32,358 nt of DNA from contig JAJYFE010000042.1 of NCBI GenBank assembly GCA_021785435.1, positions 1 through 32,358 on the forward strand, written 5' to 3'. Shown here piece by piece: positions 7,050 to 15,576 of this stretch (the first letter of the stretch is position 1; each line of letters begins with the position of its first letter). This DNA comes from Planctomycetota bacterium (GTDB lineage Bacteria; Planctomycetota; Phycisphaerae; WQYP01). Below the pieces are notes generated by a model. That model did no database searches. It saw only the letters and a list, made by a program, of their open reading frames with translations, and had not been told where the DNA came from. The position numbers and the translations under genes were made by a program.

Positions 7050-8417
7050 ATGCGCATAAAATACTTCTGGGTGCTCTGCCTGCCGCTGCTTTCCAGTCTG
7101 CCCACGGTCGCCGCCAAGCCGTGGCGGCCGCATTTCAATCCCGCCAACCTGCGCGACACCATCACCGTCCAAGTGGTCAGACATTGCCGAGGTGCTGTCG
7201 TCAGCATCACGGCCAAACGCATTGTCACCCGGCGCCTCAATCCCTTCGGCAATATGTTCTGGAATCCCTTCGGAGCGATGCCCCTGGGGCTGGGCCCGGT
7301 CCAGCAGTTTCGGGCGGATTTTCTGGGCAGTGGATTCATCATTCAAAAGAGTGGTTACATCGTCACCAACAATCACGTGGTGGATCAGGCCCGTTCCATT
7401 TCCGTAACCCTGGCCGACGGGCGCAAATTTCCCGCACAGGTCATCGGTGTCGACCCGCACGCGGACTTGGCCATTCTCAAGATTGACGCACCCCACCCGC
7501 TGCCCACCCTGCCTCTGGGTGATTCCCACGATCTGATGATTGGGGAACCCGTCATCGCGGTAGGCAATCCCTTCGGTTACAGCCAAAGTGTGAGTTCCGG
7601 GATTGTATCGGCCACGAATCGCCAGATCCGTGAACCGAATAATCCAGTTCCGTTGACGAATCTGATTCAAACGGATGCGGCCATCAACCCCGGTAATTCC
7701 GGCGGTCCGCTGCTCAACGCCTATGGTCAGGTGATCGGCATCAACACCGCGATCCGCGGCAACGCCCAGAACATCGGGTTCGCCATCGGGGTGGATCGCC
7801 TGGTAAAGTTGATCCCGAAATTGATGAATCCGGCGCAAATTCGCCACGTCAATCTGATCGGCCCGGGAAAACCTTCCCGGCCGTTGTGTTTGGCGGCGCT
7901 CCGCCAGCCCATCGGGCCGGCCGATATTCGTGTGGAGGTGGTGCGGGCCGGTACGCGCGGGCCGGCGCTTCGCACCATCGACGGCCGGTCCGCCGCCACC
8001 TTGGTGGATGCCTACGCGGCCTTATTGCGGGCCGCCGCCACACGCAAGATGGTGGTGCTGCGTTTCGCCAATGGCCGCACCCGCGATTATGCGGTGGTCC
8101 CCGTGCCGCCGTCGCCGGTGCTGTCGCTGGCGTGGAAAATGCTTGGGCTTGGCTTGCAGCAGGTTACGCCGGCTCTGGCCCACCATCATCACCTTGCCGC
8201 CTCGAGTGGCCTGTTGGTCCGGCGCATTCTTGGCGGCTCCGTTGCCGCCAGGGCCGGCGTCCAACCAGGCGATGTGGTGGTGCAGTTGGGGCCTTACCGG
8301 ATAAGAACGCTGCGCGACCTGGGGCTGCTGCTGCCGCACCTGGCCCACGCCGGAGACGTTAAAATCATGGTGCTGCGCAACGGGCGCTATGGCATTGGCA
8401 CTCTGAGCCTGCATTGA
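7050..8417 (+). CDS. HtrA/DegP-type periplasmic serine protease with PDZ domain
   Basis: ATG 7050 is preferred over GTG 7038 because AGGAGG at 7033-7038 then lies upstream (11 nt). The 455-residue protein has a signal peptide (about 1-22, MRIKYFWVLCLPLLSSLPTV). The trypsin-like domain carries the catalytic triad His109 (TNNHVVD), Asp139 (HADLAIL) and Ser217 (NPGNSGGP). A degenerate PDZ-like segment may lie at 270-350, and a clearer PDZ at about 370-450 (GLLVRRILGGSVAARAGVQP, GDVVVQLG). HtrA proteins degrade or refold damaged envelope proteins. The next gene starts 3 nt after the stop, so it heads or joins the envelope operon, which may therefore be stress-linked. Confidence 0.9.
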   Translation: MRIKYFWVLCLPLLSSLPTVAAKPWRPHFNPANLRDTITVQVVRHCRGAVVSITAKRIVTRRLNPFGNMFWNPFGAMPLGLGPVQQFRADFLGSGFIIQKSGYIVTNNHVVDQARSISVTLADGRKFPAQVIGVDPHADLAILKIDAPHPLPTLPLGDSHDLMIGEPVIAVGNPFGYSQSVSSGIVSATNRQIREPNNPVPLTNLIQTDAAINPGNSGGPLLNAYGQVIGINTAIRGNAQNIGFAIGVDRLVKLIPKLMNPAQIRHVNLIGPGKPSRPLCLAALRQPIGPADIRVEVVRAGTRGPALRTIDGRSAATLVDAYAALLRAAATRKMVVLRFANGRTRDYAVVPVPPSPVLSLAWKMLGLGLQQVTPALAHHHHLAASSGLLVRRILGGSVAARAGVQPGDVVVQLGPYRIRTLRDLGLLLPHLAHAGDVKIMVLRNGRYGIGTLSLH

Positions 8418-8420
8418 AAG

Positions 8421-9416
8421 ATGGGCCACCATTCGCCAAGTTCCCCCAACCTTTCCGGCCCCGCGGGGCCGACTCCGCCACCGGCGCGCTGGCGGCCTTA
8501 TCCCCGCCGTACCAACACGGATACCGGGCCGCGTGGGTGGGACCGCTTTGTCCCCTGGTCGGCGTCCGTGCTGCTCCACGCCGCCGTGGGACTGACGGTT
8601 CTTCTGGTGGTGGCCGTGCTGGCCGTTCGATCCCCGAAAAAAGTTGAACCGATGACCATCGCCCAGGGTTGGCGCCAGCACTTTATTCTGCATCCGAAAC
8701 GCTCCATCGCGCCACGCCACGCCCGCCGACAGGCTCAACAAAATCTACAACGCTACTTCCGCCGCTACGTGAAATCCACCGCCGCCGCGCTGCCAGCGCT
8801 GTTGAACCGCGCCACGCCCCAGCCTCTGGCCTTTATCGCACACGGAACGGGCGCGGGGAGCGCCGCGCCGGCGCTGCAGATCCCTCTCGCCGAATTGTCC
8901 CGCCCACCCACCAGGTTCATTCAGCAGGGGGGCAACGCGGCCCGCCTCGTATACATCATCCAGCATTCCGGCGGCATGCTCTATCATTTCGGCCGGCTCA
9001 AGCGCGGACTGACCGCTTCCATCCATGCTCTCAATCCACTGCAATCGTTTGCCATCATCGTCTTCGTGGCCCGCTGGCGCTTCCTCGTGGCGCCCCGCCT
9101 GATCCCCGCGACCAACCCCAATAAGCGCAAGGTTTTGCGCGCCCTGGAAACCGTTGCCCCCGCCGGTGATGTCAGCGGTCTGCTGCAACCGTTTGTTCGG
9201 CCGTTCCGGGCTGCGCTGCGGCTGCATCCGCAGATTATTTATTTTCTGACCAACGGTTCCTTCGATCCGCGGTTGCTGGCGATCGTCCGGCGCCTCAACC
9301 GCTTCCACACCGTAATCTTCACCTATGATTTTATGAATGGGAATCCCGTCTTGCAGAGCCGGCTGCGCAAGCTGGCCAGCGAGAACGGCGGGCGGTATAA
9401 ATATGTTTCGCGGTAA
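8421..9416 (+). CDS. TonB-like single-span protein with degenerate von Willebrand A-like domain
   Basis: The 331-residue protein has a Pro-rich cytoplasmic N-terminus of about 45 residues and one membrane helix (PWSASVLLHAAVGLTVLLVV). Inside the helix, Ser49 and His53 make the S-x3-H pattern that TonB uses to engage ExbB/ExbD. The periplasmic part begins with a basic helical stretch (95-130). At about 172-325 it has a von Willebrand A-like alternation of strands and helices (ARLVYIIQHSGGML, SFAIIVFVARW, QIIYFLTNGSFDP, FHTVIFTYDF). The metal site is lost: D-x-S-x-S reads QHSGG, and the usual T-D-G reads T-N-G. No TonB C-terminal domain is present. It is followed by exbB and two exbD genes. Topology is seen; TonB-like function is inferred. 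Confidence 0.65.
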   Translation: MGHHSPSSPNLSGPAGPTPPPARWRPYPRRTNTDTGPRGWDRFVPWSASVLLHAAVGLTVLLVVAVLAVRSPKKVEPMTIAQGWRQHFILHPKRSIAPRHARRQAQQNLQRYFRRYVKSTAAALPALLNRATPQPLAFIAHGTGAGSAAPALQIPLAELSRPPTRFIQQGGNAARLVYIIQHSGGMLYHFGRLKRGLTASIHALNPLQSFAIIVFVARWRFLVAPRLIPATNPNKRKVLRALETVAPAGDVSGLLQPFVRPFRAALRLHPQIIYFLTNGSFDPRLLAIVRRLNRFHTVIFTYDFMNGNPVLQSRLRKLASENGGRYKYVSR

Positions 9417-9457
9417 AATGCGGCCCCCTGGGACCGCGGCCTTTGGAGTCAGGTCGG

Positions 9458-10267
9458 ATGGCAAATTTATCCATTTTCAGCGCCTCCCTGGTGGAATCTT
9501 TCCGTATTCCCCCTCCGATGGGGATGGCGCTCCACCGGGTGCTGGCGGTGGCGGGCGGTGGGACGGGGGGGTATCAGGGCAATCCGCTTACCCTGGCGGC
9601 GGACTACGCGATACTCGCGGTGCTTACGGCCGGCTCGGTGGCGTGTATCGCTTTAATTATCAGCGCCCTGCTGAACCTCCGCGAAGAGAAAATTGCCCCC
9701 TCCGCCACTACCGATCGGCTGCGCTCTCTGATTGAGTCCCGCCGCTTCAAGGAGCTGATGGATTGGGCGGCCACCGATGAATCGTTTGTCAGCAAAGCGC
9801 TTTATGCCGGAGTCCGCCGGGCACATCTGGGCTACACCGCCATGCGCGAGGGGCTGGAAAATGCCGCGGCCGAACAGAGCTCCAATCTTTTTCGCCGCAT
9901 TGAAATGCTCAACGTCATCGGCAATGTGGCGCCCTTGATCGGGCTGCTCGGCACGGTCCTCGGTATGATCATGGCTTTCTATGCGCTGCATCAAACCGGC
10001 GGCCAGCCGAAAGTGACGGCTTTGTCGCTCGGCATTGCCACCGCCTTATGGAATACCTTTTTTGGGCTGGCCATCGCCATTCCTTCGTTGGTGGCGTTTG
10101 GCTATTTCCGCATTCGTCTGGATAAAATTGTGACGCGGGCCTCGCTGCTGGCGGATGAATTCCTGGAGTCGCTGCGGCCTGGGCCAAGCCGCGCGCCCGG
10201 CGGCGCGCCTGCGGGAACCGGTGAGCCAGAGGCGCCCAGTCGCCCCGCGGCGGCTCTGCCGGCATGA
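9458..10267 (+). CDS. exbB: ExbB/TolQ/MotA-family proton channel protein
   Basis: ATG 9458 is preferred over TTG 9443 because a GGAG (9445-9448) precedes it. The 269-residue protein has three helices at about 51-73, 152-177 and 190-217. The family core reads NVAPLIGLLGTVLGMIMAF, then TALWNTFFGLAIAIPS, with the conserved threonines at about 166 and 200 that line the proton path in ExbB. The cytoplasmic segment between helices 1 and 2 has the normal length. With ExbD it forms the inner-membrane motor that converts proton flux into work on a periplasmic partner. The C-terminal 35 residues are Pro/Ala-rich. The stop overlaps the next small ORF by ATGA. Confidence 0.88.
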   Translation: MANLSIFSASLVESFRIPPPMGMALHRVLAVAGGGTGGYQGNPLTLAADYAILAVLTAGSVACIALIISALLNLREEKIAPSATTDRLRSLIESRRFKELMDWAATDESFVSKALYAGVRRAHLGYTAMREGLENAAAEQSSNLFRRIEMLNVIGNVAPLIGLLGTVLGMIMAFYALHQTGGQPKVTALSLGIATALWNTFFGLAIAIPSLVAFGYFRIRLDKIVTRASLLADEFLESLRPGPSRAPGGAPAGTGEPEAPSRPAAALPA

Positions 10268-10401
10268 AGCCGCCGGAGCCAGCGGCTGATGAAAATGACC
10301 CCGTTGCCCTTAGCCGCCTGGCGCGACGGGACGCGTTCGCCCGCGGGCGTGCGGCTATTATCGGAGCGGCCACGGCGTTTGGAGTACGGGTGGCGCCCTG
10401 A
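10264..10401 (+). CDS. Possible 45-residue protein coupled to exbB
   Basis: The ATG at 10264 overlaps the exbB stop codon (ATGA) and the frame runs 45 codons to TGA 10399-10401, leaving 21 nt before exbD. The product (MKPPEPAADENDPVALSRLA, then a basic stretch, then AAIIGAATAFGVRVAP) has an acidic start and a mildly hydrophobic end, too short for a sure membrane helix. Without it the exbB-exbD gap would be 155 nt, unusual in this compact operon. No family is recognised. Confidence 0.4.
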   Translation: MKPPEPAADENDPVALSRLARRDAFARGRAAIIGAATAFGVRVAP

Positions 10402-10422
10402 TATTTCCCGACGAGCCTGGCT

Positions 10423-10866
10423 ATGCGTTTGAACCGTCTTACCGCGATGGAAAGCCATCACATCAATGTCACCCCGTTAATTGATGTGGTGATGTGCCTG
10501 ATCGTTTTTTTTCTGCTGGTGGGCCATATTGCCCGCCAGGCGGCGGTGCGGGGAGTGCGGGTTCCCGTGGCGCTGCATGGGAAAACCATGCTGGACAAAA
10601 GCGGGCAATTAATTATTAACGTGGTGCCGCAAGCCAGCGATGTTCCTGGTGTGGCCGGCCGTCCGCGGATCGAAATTTGGAGCCAAACCGTAACCTTCGC
10701 TGATTTGCCGGCGCTACTGACGGCATACGCGCGTCGTAATCCCGGTCTGAAGTTGGTGCTCCGTGCCGACCGTTCGATTCCCTATCGTTATATCGCCCCT
10801 GTGCTGGCGGCCTGCGCGCAGGCGGGAATTGGCAGCGTGCACTTTATGACGCGTCGTCCGTCCTGA
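10423..10866 (+). CDS. exbD: ExbD/TolR-family protein, first copy
   Basis: The 147-residue protein has the ExbD/TolR layout: a short N-terminus, one membrane helix starting with the conserved pattern INVTPLIDVVMCLIVFFLLV (Asp21 is the proton-carrying residue), and a periplasmic domain at about 45-145 ending LKLVLRADRSIPYRYIAPVL and GSVHFMT, the usual fold of the family. It would pair with the ExbB encoded upstream. A second, divergent ExbD follows 21 nt later. Paired exbD genes are known and may form a heteromeric stator. Confidence 0.87.
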   Translation: MRLNRLTAMESHHINVTPLIDVVMCLIVFFLLVGHIARQAAVRGVRVPVALHGKTMLDKSGQLIINVVPQASDVPGVAGRPRIEIWSQTVTFADLPALLTAYARRNPGLKLVLRADRSIPYRYIAPVLAACAQAGIGSVHFMTRRPS

Positions 10867-10887
10867 GACGGGTTTTGGTGATTAGTT

Positions 10888-11355
10888 ATGCCGATGCCTC
10901 TTCATCACGGTCGACGCAATAAGCTGGTGCCTATGGCGGCGCATGTGGGGCCGAATATGGCGCCCATGGTTGATGTAACCTTGGTGATCCTGATTTTCTT
11001 TATGCTGGGCAGTTCCCTGGCCAGCAAAACCTGGTTTTTGACCAACCATACTCCCGCGATCAAGGGCGGTTTGACCAATACGCCGCCGACGCATCGGGAG
11101 CCGCCGTTGCGTCTGCGCATTAACCTGCAGCAACGCGGTACGCACACCGTGGCCTTGGTGGGAAGCTTCCAGACCGAAGACCTTGTCGGCCAGCTGGCGC
11201 ACTGGTTGGTTAAAAAAAAACGCTTGTTCCGCAAGCTCCACGTGCAGGTGCTGCTGTTGCCGGATAAAAATGTGCCGTGGCAGCCGGTGATCACGGTGTA
11301 TAGCGACTGCATCCGTGCGGGCTACAAGCATGTGGCCTTCGGTTATCCACGGTAA
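10888..11355 (+). CDS. exbD: ExbD/TolR-family protein, second copy
   Basis: The 155-residue protein carries the family's membrane segment (GPNMAPMVDVTLVILIFFML, Asp29 conserved). Its periplasmic part is more divergent than in the first copy, with a basic stretch (VKKKRLFRKL) and the end VQVLLLPDKNVPWQPVITVY, then AGYKHVAFG. Both copies retain the key Asp, so neither looks dead. Sequence differences suggest an old duplication with split roles rather than a recent tandem copy. Confidence 0.83.
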   Translation: MPMPLHHGRRNKLVPMAAHVGPNMAPMVDVTLVILIFFMLGSSLASKTWFLTNHTPAIKGGLTNTPPTHREPPLRLRINLQQRGTHTVALVGSFQTEDLVGQLAHWLVKKKRLFRKLHVQVLLLPDKNVPWQPVITVYSDCIRAGYKHVAFGYPR

Positions 11356-11388
11356 GGGCTTGCTTATAGGCTTCAGGACAGTCGTCCC

Positions 11389-14019
11389 ATGTTCGCAACC
11401 CGGTTTGTTTGTCTTTTTTCCATTGGGCTTTTAACTTTTTCTTTCGCGGCCGCCGCCGCACCGCTCCATCCTGCGTCGCAGTCGGCGCAGCGCGCCTATC
11501 CCGTCAACGCCGCTGAAGTGGCTGCGGACGGCAAACTGGCCGCGCGGTGGGCCGCTCAACACGACCCCCAGGCTATCCTTAACCGGTTGCGGACTCTCCA
11601 CAACCCCATGCGCCGTCTTCTCTTTAACGCTACCTTGATTTACAGCCGGTGGGGAAAATATCAGGCCAATCCGGAGTTGGCCCAGGCGATGGCCAGGCGT
11701 TATGCCACTCAGGTCGGGCGCTATGCGGCTTGGGCTGGGACAGCGCTGGATTCCACCTGGGCGCTGCAACAGGCCCGATTCATTCTGGGAACTCTGGCCG
11801 CCGCCGTGGTCAATCGTATCGAATATTGGTCCGCCCTACCCGCCGACCGGCGCGAACTTAAACCATTGGCCGACGCCGCCGTACGATTGCTGCGCCTGGC
11901 GCGGAGGCATTTTCGTCAAGTCGTTACGCGGCTGAACAACACCTCGCATTTTGGCCGGCGCGACCGGCAGCGGTACGTCCAGGCCTTGCGCGGGCGCACG
12001 CAAGCGTCCTATTATCTGGCGTTCGCGGATTATTTTTCCGGCTTGGCGTTACCGCCGGGCGACCCCAGGCGCCGGAAAGATTTCCTGGCCGCTACGGCGG
12101 CCACGCAGCCCTGGACCAGCGCTAATTCCAGCGCCGGCCTTTCGTATCCGGCGCTGTTGTTGCGCGGAAAAGCCGAGTTGCAGGCCGGACAATTCGCTCC
12201 GGCGCAGGCCGACTTGCGGCGTGCGCAAAACGCCGCCGCACCCTGGGGCGTCCAATACGAAGCCCACTATCAGCAGATCGCAGCCTTGCTTGCCCGCGGT
12301 CGCCACGCCGCCGCACGCGCGACGTTGAGCGCTTTTGAAAAGTGGCTGGCTTCCGCGCCATCCTCCGCCACCCTCACCGCCCGCATGGGCGCGCGGCTTC
12401 TGGCCTACCGGATCGCCGCGGCCAGCGCCCGGAGTTTGACTGGCGCCGCCGCACGCCAGCATGCACAGGCCGCTGCTCTGGCGAAACTGCTGCTCATTAT
12501 TCAGCAGGCGCCCCAGTATGAGCGGCTCATTTTTTCCCATCTGGCGGCGGCGTTGCCGCCCCATCCGGCCGGGTCAGGACGGCCAGCGCTGCCGCTTCTT
12601 GCGTATGCCTGGCTCCAGGCCCAAACGGCGACCCGGCCGGCCAATCTCGCCGCGCTGCGCGCCGCCCGGGCGGTATTGGCCCGTCGCCACACGCCACCCA
12701 CCTTGCGCGCCGAGGCAGCGCTCGTCGCCGCTGTGGCCTTGGGCCGCCTGGGTCGTATCGAAGACGCAGCGCAAGCCAACCTTACGTTTGTTCGCCTGGC
12801 CCCCCAGGACCCCCGGGCCAAAGCGGTGCTGGAGGTGGCCTTGGGGCAGCTTCGCCAGCTCAATGCCGCGCCCGCCGTTTCACCCGCCGTGGCTAAGCTG
12901 ACGCGGCAGGCCATCCAGCTTGCCTACCTCCGCTTCCACGAGCCGCAATGGCGCCTGGCCTGGGCCCTGCAACTCGCCCAGAGTGGGCGCCGGCGGCAGG
13001 CGCGGCGCTTATTGCGGCAGGTTCCGCCGACCAGCCGCCTGTACCTGGAAGCACGCTACCAGTTGGTCCGCCTAGCGTCCGAGCGGCTGGCGCGCCTGCA
13101 GCAGAAAAGCCCCACGCCCCTGGCGCAGCGGAAAATCGCCGCACGCCGGCTTTTACACGATGGCCAGCGCTTCCTGGCCTTGTTGGATCATCCGCCCCCC
13201 GGAATCTCCGCATCCGCTCTGCGCCGGGCGAAAGCCGAGCGCCTGCGGGTCCTGCTGGTGCAAGCTGGCGCCGCGCTGAACCCGCTGCGCGATCCAGTTG
13301 CGGCGGGCAAAATGTTAGATCAACTCACGCGGCACCCCACTACGCTTTCACCGCGGCTGAAAGGGATTCTGCTGCGTTATCGCATTCGCCAATACCAACT
13401 TTCCGGCCAAAGCCAAAAGATTATTCCGCTGATCCGCCGATATACGGGTGGCGCCTCTCGTCAGGCCGAGGCCATCATCATGGGCTTGATCGGTCAGTAT
13501 GACCGGGAAAGCCGCAAGGCCCGCCGCGGAAATCCACGGCAGGCCCAGCGCCTCGCCGCGGAGGCGGCGGATTTGCTGGGTGAATTGATCGTCCAACTGC
13601 AACGCCAGCCCGGTCCCCACGCCAACCCAATCTACGCCTATCGCCAACTGCGCGCCGCGGAGCTGATCCGCGCAGGGCGGGGCCGCCAAGCCCTCACCCT
13701 CTATACGCAATTGGAGCACGAGCATCCACCCGATCCGCGGAATTTTGTGGGAGCCGCGCGGGCTGATTTCGCCTTGGGCGACTATCGGCACGCGCGCTGG
13801 CTTTATGTGAAAATCATCCCCCATTTGCGGGCCGGATCCGCAGCGTTCTGGTCGGCCTATCTGTATCTGATCCGTTGCAATCAGAAACTTGGCAAGCCTC
13901 CCGCCGATTCCCGCCGCCAGTTGCGGGCCTTGCTTGCTATTTATGGATCCGCCATCGGCGGAACCCATTATCACCAATCCTTTCAGCGCCTGCTGCAACG
14001 GTATAATGTCAGCGGATGA
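11389..14019 (+). CDS. Large exported alpha-helical (TPR-like) protein
   Basis: This 876-residue protein begins with a clear signal peptide (about 1-24, FVCLFSIGLLTFSFAAAAA). The rest is almost wholly Ala/Leu/Arg-rich amphipathic helices, with TPR-like pairs such as LLLRGKAELQAGQFAPAQAD, ALVAAVALGRLGRIEDAAQA and ALTLYTQLEHEHPPDP followed by ARADFALGDYRHARWLY. No catalytic motif is visible. Its place after exbB-exbD-exbD resembles that of the periplasmic TPR protein CpoB (YbgF) in Tol-Pal operons, which is much smaller (about 260 residues). A scaffolding role in the periplasm is inferred. Its stop overlaps the next start by ATGA. Confidence 0.7.
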   Translation: MFATRFVCLFSIGLLTFSFAAAAAPLHPASQSAQRAYPVNAAEVAADGKLAARWAAQHDPQAILNRLRTLHNPMRRLLFNATLIYSRWGKYQANPELAQAMARRYATQVGRYAAWAGTALDSTWALQQARFILGTLAAAVVNRIEYWSALPADRRELKPLADAAVRLLRLARRHFRQVVTRLNNTSHFGRRDRQRYVQALRGRTQASYYLAFADYFSGLALPPGDPRRRKDFLAATAATQPWTSANSSAGLSYPALLLRGKAELQAGQFAPAQADLRRAQNAAAPWGVQYEAHYQQIAALLARGRHAAARATLSAFEKWLASAPSSATLTARMGARLLAYRIAAASARSLTGAAARQHAQAAALAKLLLIIQQAPQYERLIFSHLAAALPPHPAGSGRPALPLLAYAWLQAQTATRPANLAALRAARAVLARRHTPPTLRAEAALVAAVALGRLGRIEDAAQANLTFVRLAPQDPRAKAVLEVALGQLRQLNAAPAVSPAVAKLTRQAIQLAYLRFHEPQWRLAWALQLAQSGRRRQARRLLRQVPPTSRLYLEARYQLVRLASERLARLQQKSPTPLAQRKIAARRLLHDGQRFLALLDHPPPGISASALRRAKAERLRVLLVQAGAALNPLRDPVAAGKMLDQLTRHPTTLSPRLKGILLRYRIRQYQLSGQSQKIIPLIRRYTGGASRQAEAIIMGLIGQYDRESRKARRGNPRQAQRLAAEAADLLGELIVQLQRQPGPHANPIYAYRQLRAAELIRAGRGRQALTLYTQLEHEHPPDPRNFVGAARADFALGDYRHARWLYVKIIPHLRAGSAAFWSAYLYLIRCNQKLGKPPADSRRQLRALLAIYGSAIGGTHYHQSFQRLLQRYNVSG

Positions 14020-14498
14020 TTATCATTGATGCCTATAACTGTCTCCATGCCGCCGCCGCCCTGCGCGGCCCCGTGACGGGCCTGTCCCTGCGCCAGCTCT
14101 GCCGCTTTCTGGATGATTGGCCGGGACGGGTCGTACTGGCGATCGACGGCTCTCCGAAGCCCGATGAGCCGGGTGAAAACGAATTTCCATCCCTGACCCT
14201 GCGCTATTCCGGGCGCGCCGCCAAGGCCGACGATGTGATCGCCCGTCTGCTCGTGGAATCCACCGGCCCCCGCGACATCACGGTGGTCAGCGACGACCGG
14301 GCTGTGGCCGCCAATGCCCGCCGCGCCGGCGCCCGGGCGGTCTCTTGTGCGAAGTTCTTGAACGATTTGGCCCAGTCGCGGGGGCGCCTCGCCGGGCGGC
14401 CTGCGGAACCGGAGGAAAAATCCCACGGCCTGGCCAGTCCCGGCTTAACCGAGGCCTGGCTGAAGGAATTTGGCTTGGCTCCACCGGAGCCTTCGTAG
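14016..14498 (+). CDS. YacP-type NYN-domain protein
   Basis: The 160-residue protein opens with MIIIDAYNCLHAA, the first strand and acidic residue of the NYN/PIN-like nuclease fold. It continues with VVLAIDGSPKP, a KADDVIARLL acidic helix and ITVVSDDRAVAANARRAGAR, the second and third acidic clusters. This is the YacP (Rae1) pattern. B. subtilis Rae1 is a ribosome-associated endoribonuclease, so an RNA-processing role is likely. The C-terminal 40 residues (PAEPEEKSHGLASPGLTEAW) are charged and may be flexible. The start overlaps the upstream stop, so it is translationally coupled to the TPR-like protein gene. Confidence 0.82.
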   Translation: MIIIDAYNCLHAAAALRGPVTGLSLRQLCRFLDDWPGRVVLAIDGSPKPDEPGENEFPSLTLRYSGRAAKADDVIARLLVESTGPRDITVVSDDRAVAANARRAGARAVSCAKFLNDLAQSRGRLAGRPAEPEEKSHGLASPGLTEAWLKEFGLAPPEPS

Positions 14499-14513
14499 GC
14501 GGGATCATCGTCC

Positions 14514-15566
14514 ATGGAACAGTGGTACCAACGCGTCATCAGCGGCGAGGACGCCGGTCTGCTGCCGGCGCTCTGCCGCGGGGGCTTGGCCGTGGCCTCG
14601 TGGTTCTTTGGCGCCGCGGTCGCGCTGCGCGGCTACGCCTATGACCGGCGCTGGCGCCCCACCCTTCACTTGGGGGTGCCGGTCATCTCGGTAGGCAACC
14701 TGACCACCGGCGGCACCGGTAAAACTCCCACGGTCATCATGATCGCGCGCCAGCTCCAGGAGTTGGGACGCCGTCCCGCCGTGCTGACCCGCGGCTATCG
14801 GGCGCCGGCTGGTGGTTTGCCGGATGAGGTCATGGTCATCCAGGAAGAATGCCCCGGTGTGCCGGTGGTGATCAACCCTGACCGCGTGGCCGGAGGACGG
14901 GAAGCCCTGACGCGGTATCAGGCTGATGTGCTGCTGCTGGATGACGGTTATCAGCATCGGCGACTCGCCCGCGACATGAATATCGTGCTGGTGGATGCCA
15001 CCGCCCCGATGGGCATTCCGGGTTTGCTGCCGCGCGGCACATGGCGCGAACCACCGACCGCGCTGCGCCGGGCGGATTATATTATGCTGACCCGCTGCGA
15101 ACAGATCCCGCAGGAATTGGCGGAAGTTGCGGCCAACCTCCTGGCGCAATGGATATCCCCCCGCCATATCTACCAGCAATACACCCAGGTCGTGGGACTC
15201 TTTGACGCCGCCGGCAATCAGGTTAAGCCCGCGGGTCAAAGGGTTATTGCGTTAGCGGGTATTGCCAATCCCGACGGCTTCGTCAACACCCTGCAGGCCA
15301 TGGGTCTGTGCGTCTCCGCCGGCTTCTGGTTTGACGATCATCACCACTATGATCCGCCGGCGGACTTTGCCGCCATCCGCCGTGGCGTGGCGGGTCGGCC
15401 TATCGCGGCCTGGGTGACCACCCATAAAGACTGGGTCAAGTTACGCGGCGCGCCCGCGCCGGCGCCGCTGTGGCATGTGCGCACTCAATGTCGACTCGAG
15501 GGCGTGCAGGCCCAGCTCTGGCGTCAAGCCCTCGCCGCGGTCGTCTCTCGTGCGAATCGTGCGTAG
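14514..15566 (+). CDS. lpxK: Tetraacyldisaccharide 4'-kinase (lipid A biosynthesis)
   Basis: LpxK phosphorylates the 4' position of the lipid A disaccharide at the inner membrane. The 350-residue protein has the N-terminal membrane-associated helix (LAVASWFFGAAVALR), the family P-loop GNLTTGGTGKTP at 61-72, LTRGYRAPAG at about 91-100, and the diagnostic DDGYQHRRLARDMNIVLVDA starting at 143. The C-terminal half has IALAGIANPDGFVNTL and DDHHHYDPPADF, then TTHKDWVKL, all standard for LpxK. Length is normal. Its presence implies that this organism makes lipid A and hence has an LPS-type outer membrane. The gmhB-like gene follows after 10 nt. Confidence 0.93.
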   Translation: MEQWYQRVISGEDAGLLPALCRGGLAVASWFFGAAVALRGYAYDRRWRPTLHLGVPVISVGNLTTGGTGKTPTVIMIARQLQELGRRPAVLTRGYRAPAGGLPDEVMVIQEECPGVPVVINPDRVAGGREALTRYQADVLLLDDGYQHRRLARDMNIVLVDATAPMGIPGLLPRGTWREPPTALRRADYIMLTRCEQIPQELAEVAANLLAQWISPRHIYQQYTQVVGLFDAAGNQVKPAGQRVIALAGIANPDGFVNTLQAMGLCVSAGFWFDDHHHYDPPADFAAIRRGVAGRPIAAWVTTHKDWVKLRGAPAPAPLWHVRTQCRLEGVQAQLWRQALAAVVSRANRA

Positions 15567-15576
15567 GAGTGTGGTT

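Noticed and set aside
6858-7847. 329-codon open frame on the minus strand
   Set aside because: It is antisense to the clear HtrA gene, whose catalytic triad reads on the plus strand. The product has no recognisable domain and is a GC-driven shadow.
8745-9464. 239-codon minus-strand frame opposite the vWA-like gene
   Set aside because: Low-complexity Arg/Gln/Gly-rich product with no motif. The plus-strand gene has a membrane helix and domain pattern.
10882-11331. Minus-strand frame opposite the second exbD
   Set aside because: The plus strand encodes the conserved ExbD helix and Asp.
15475-15576. Upstream extension of the gmhB-like gene into lpxK
   Set aside because: The extra 34 residues are a shadow of lpxK. 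ATG 15577 has AGGAGT at the right distance and the protein family starts there.
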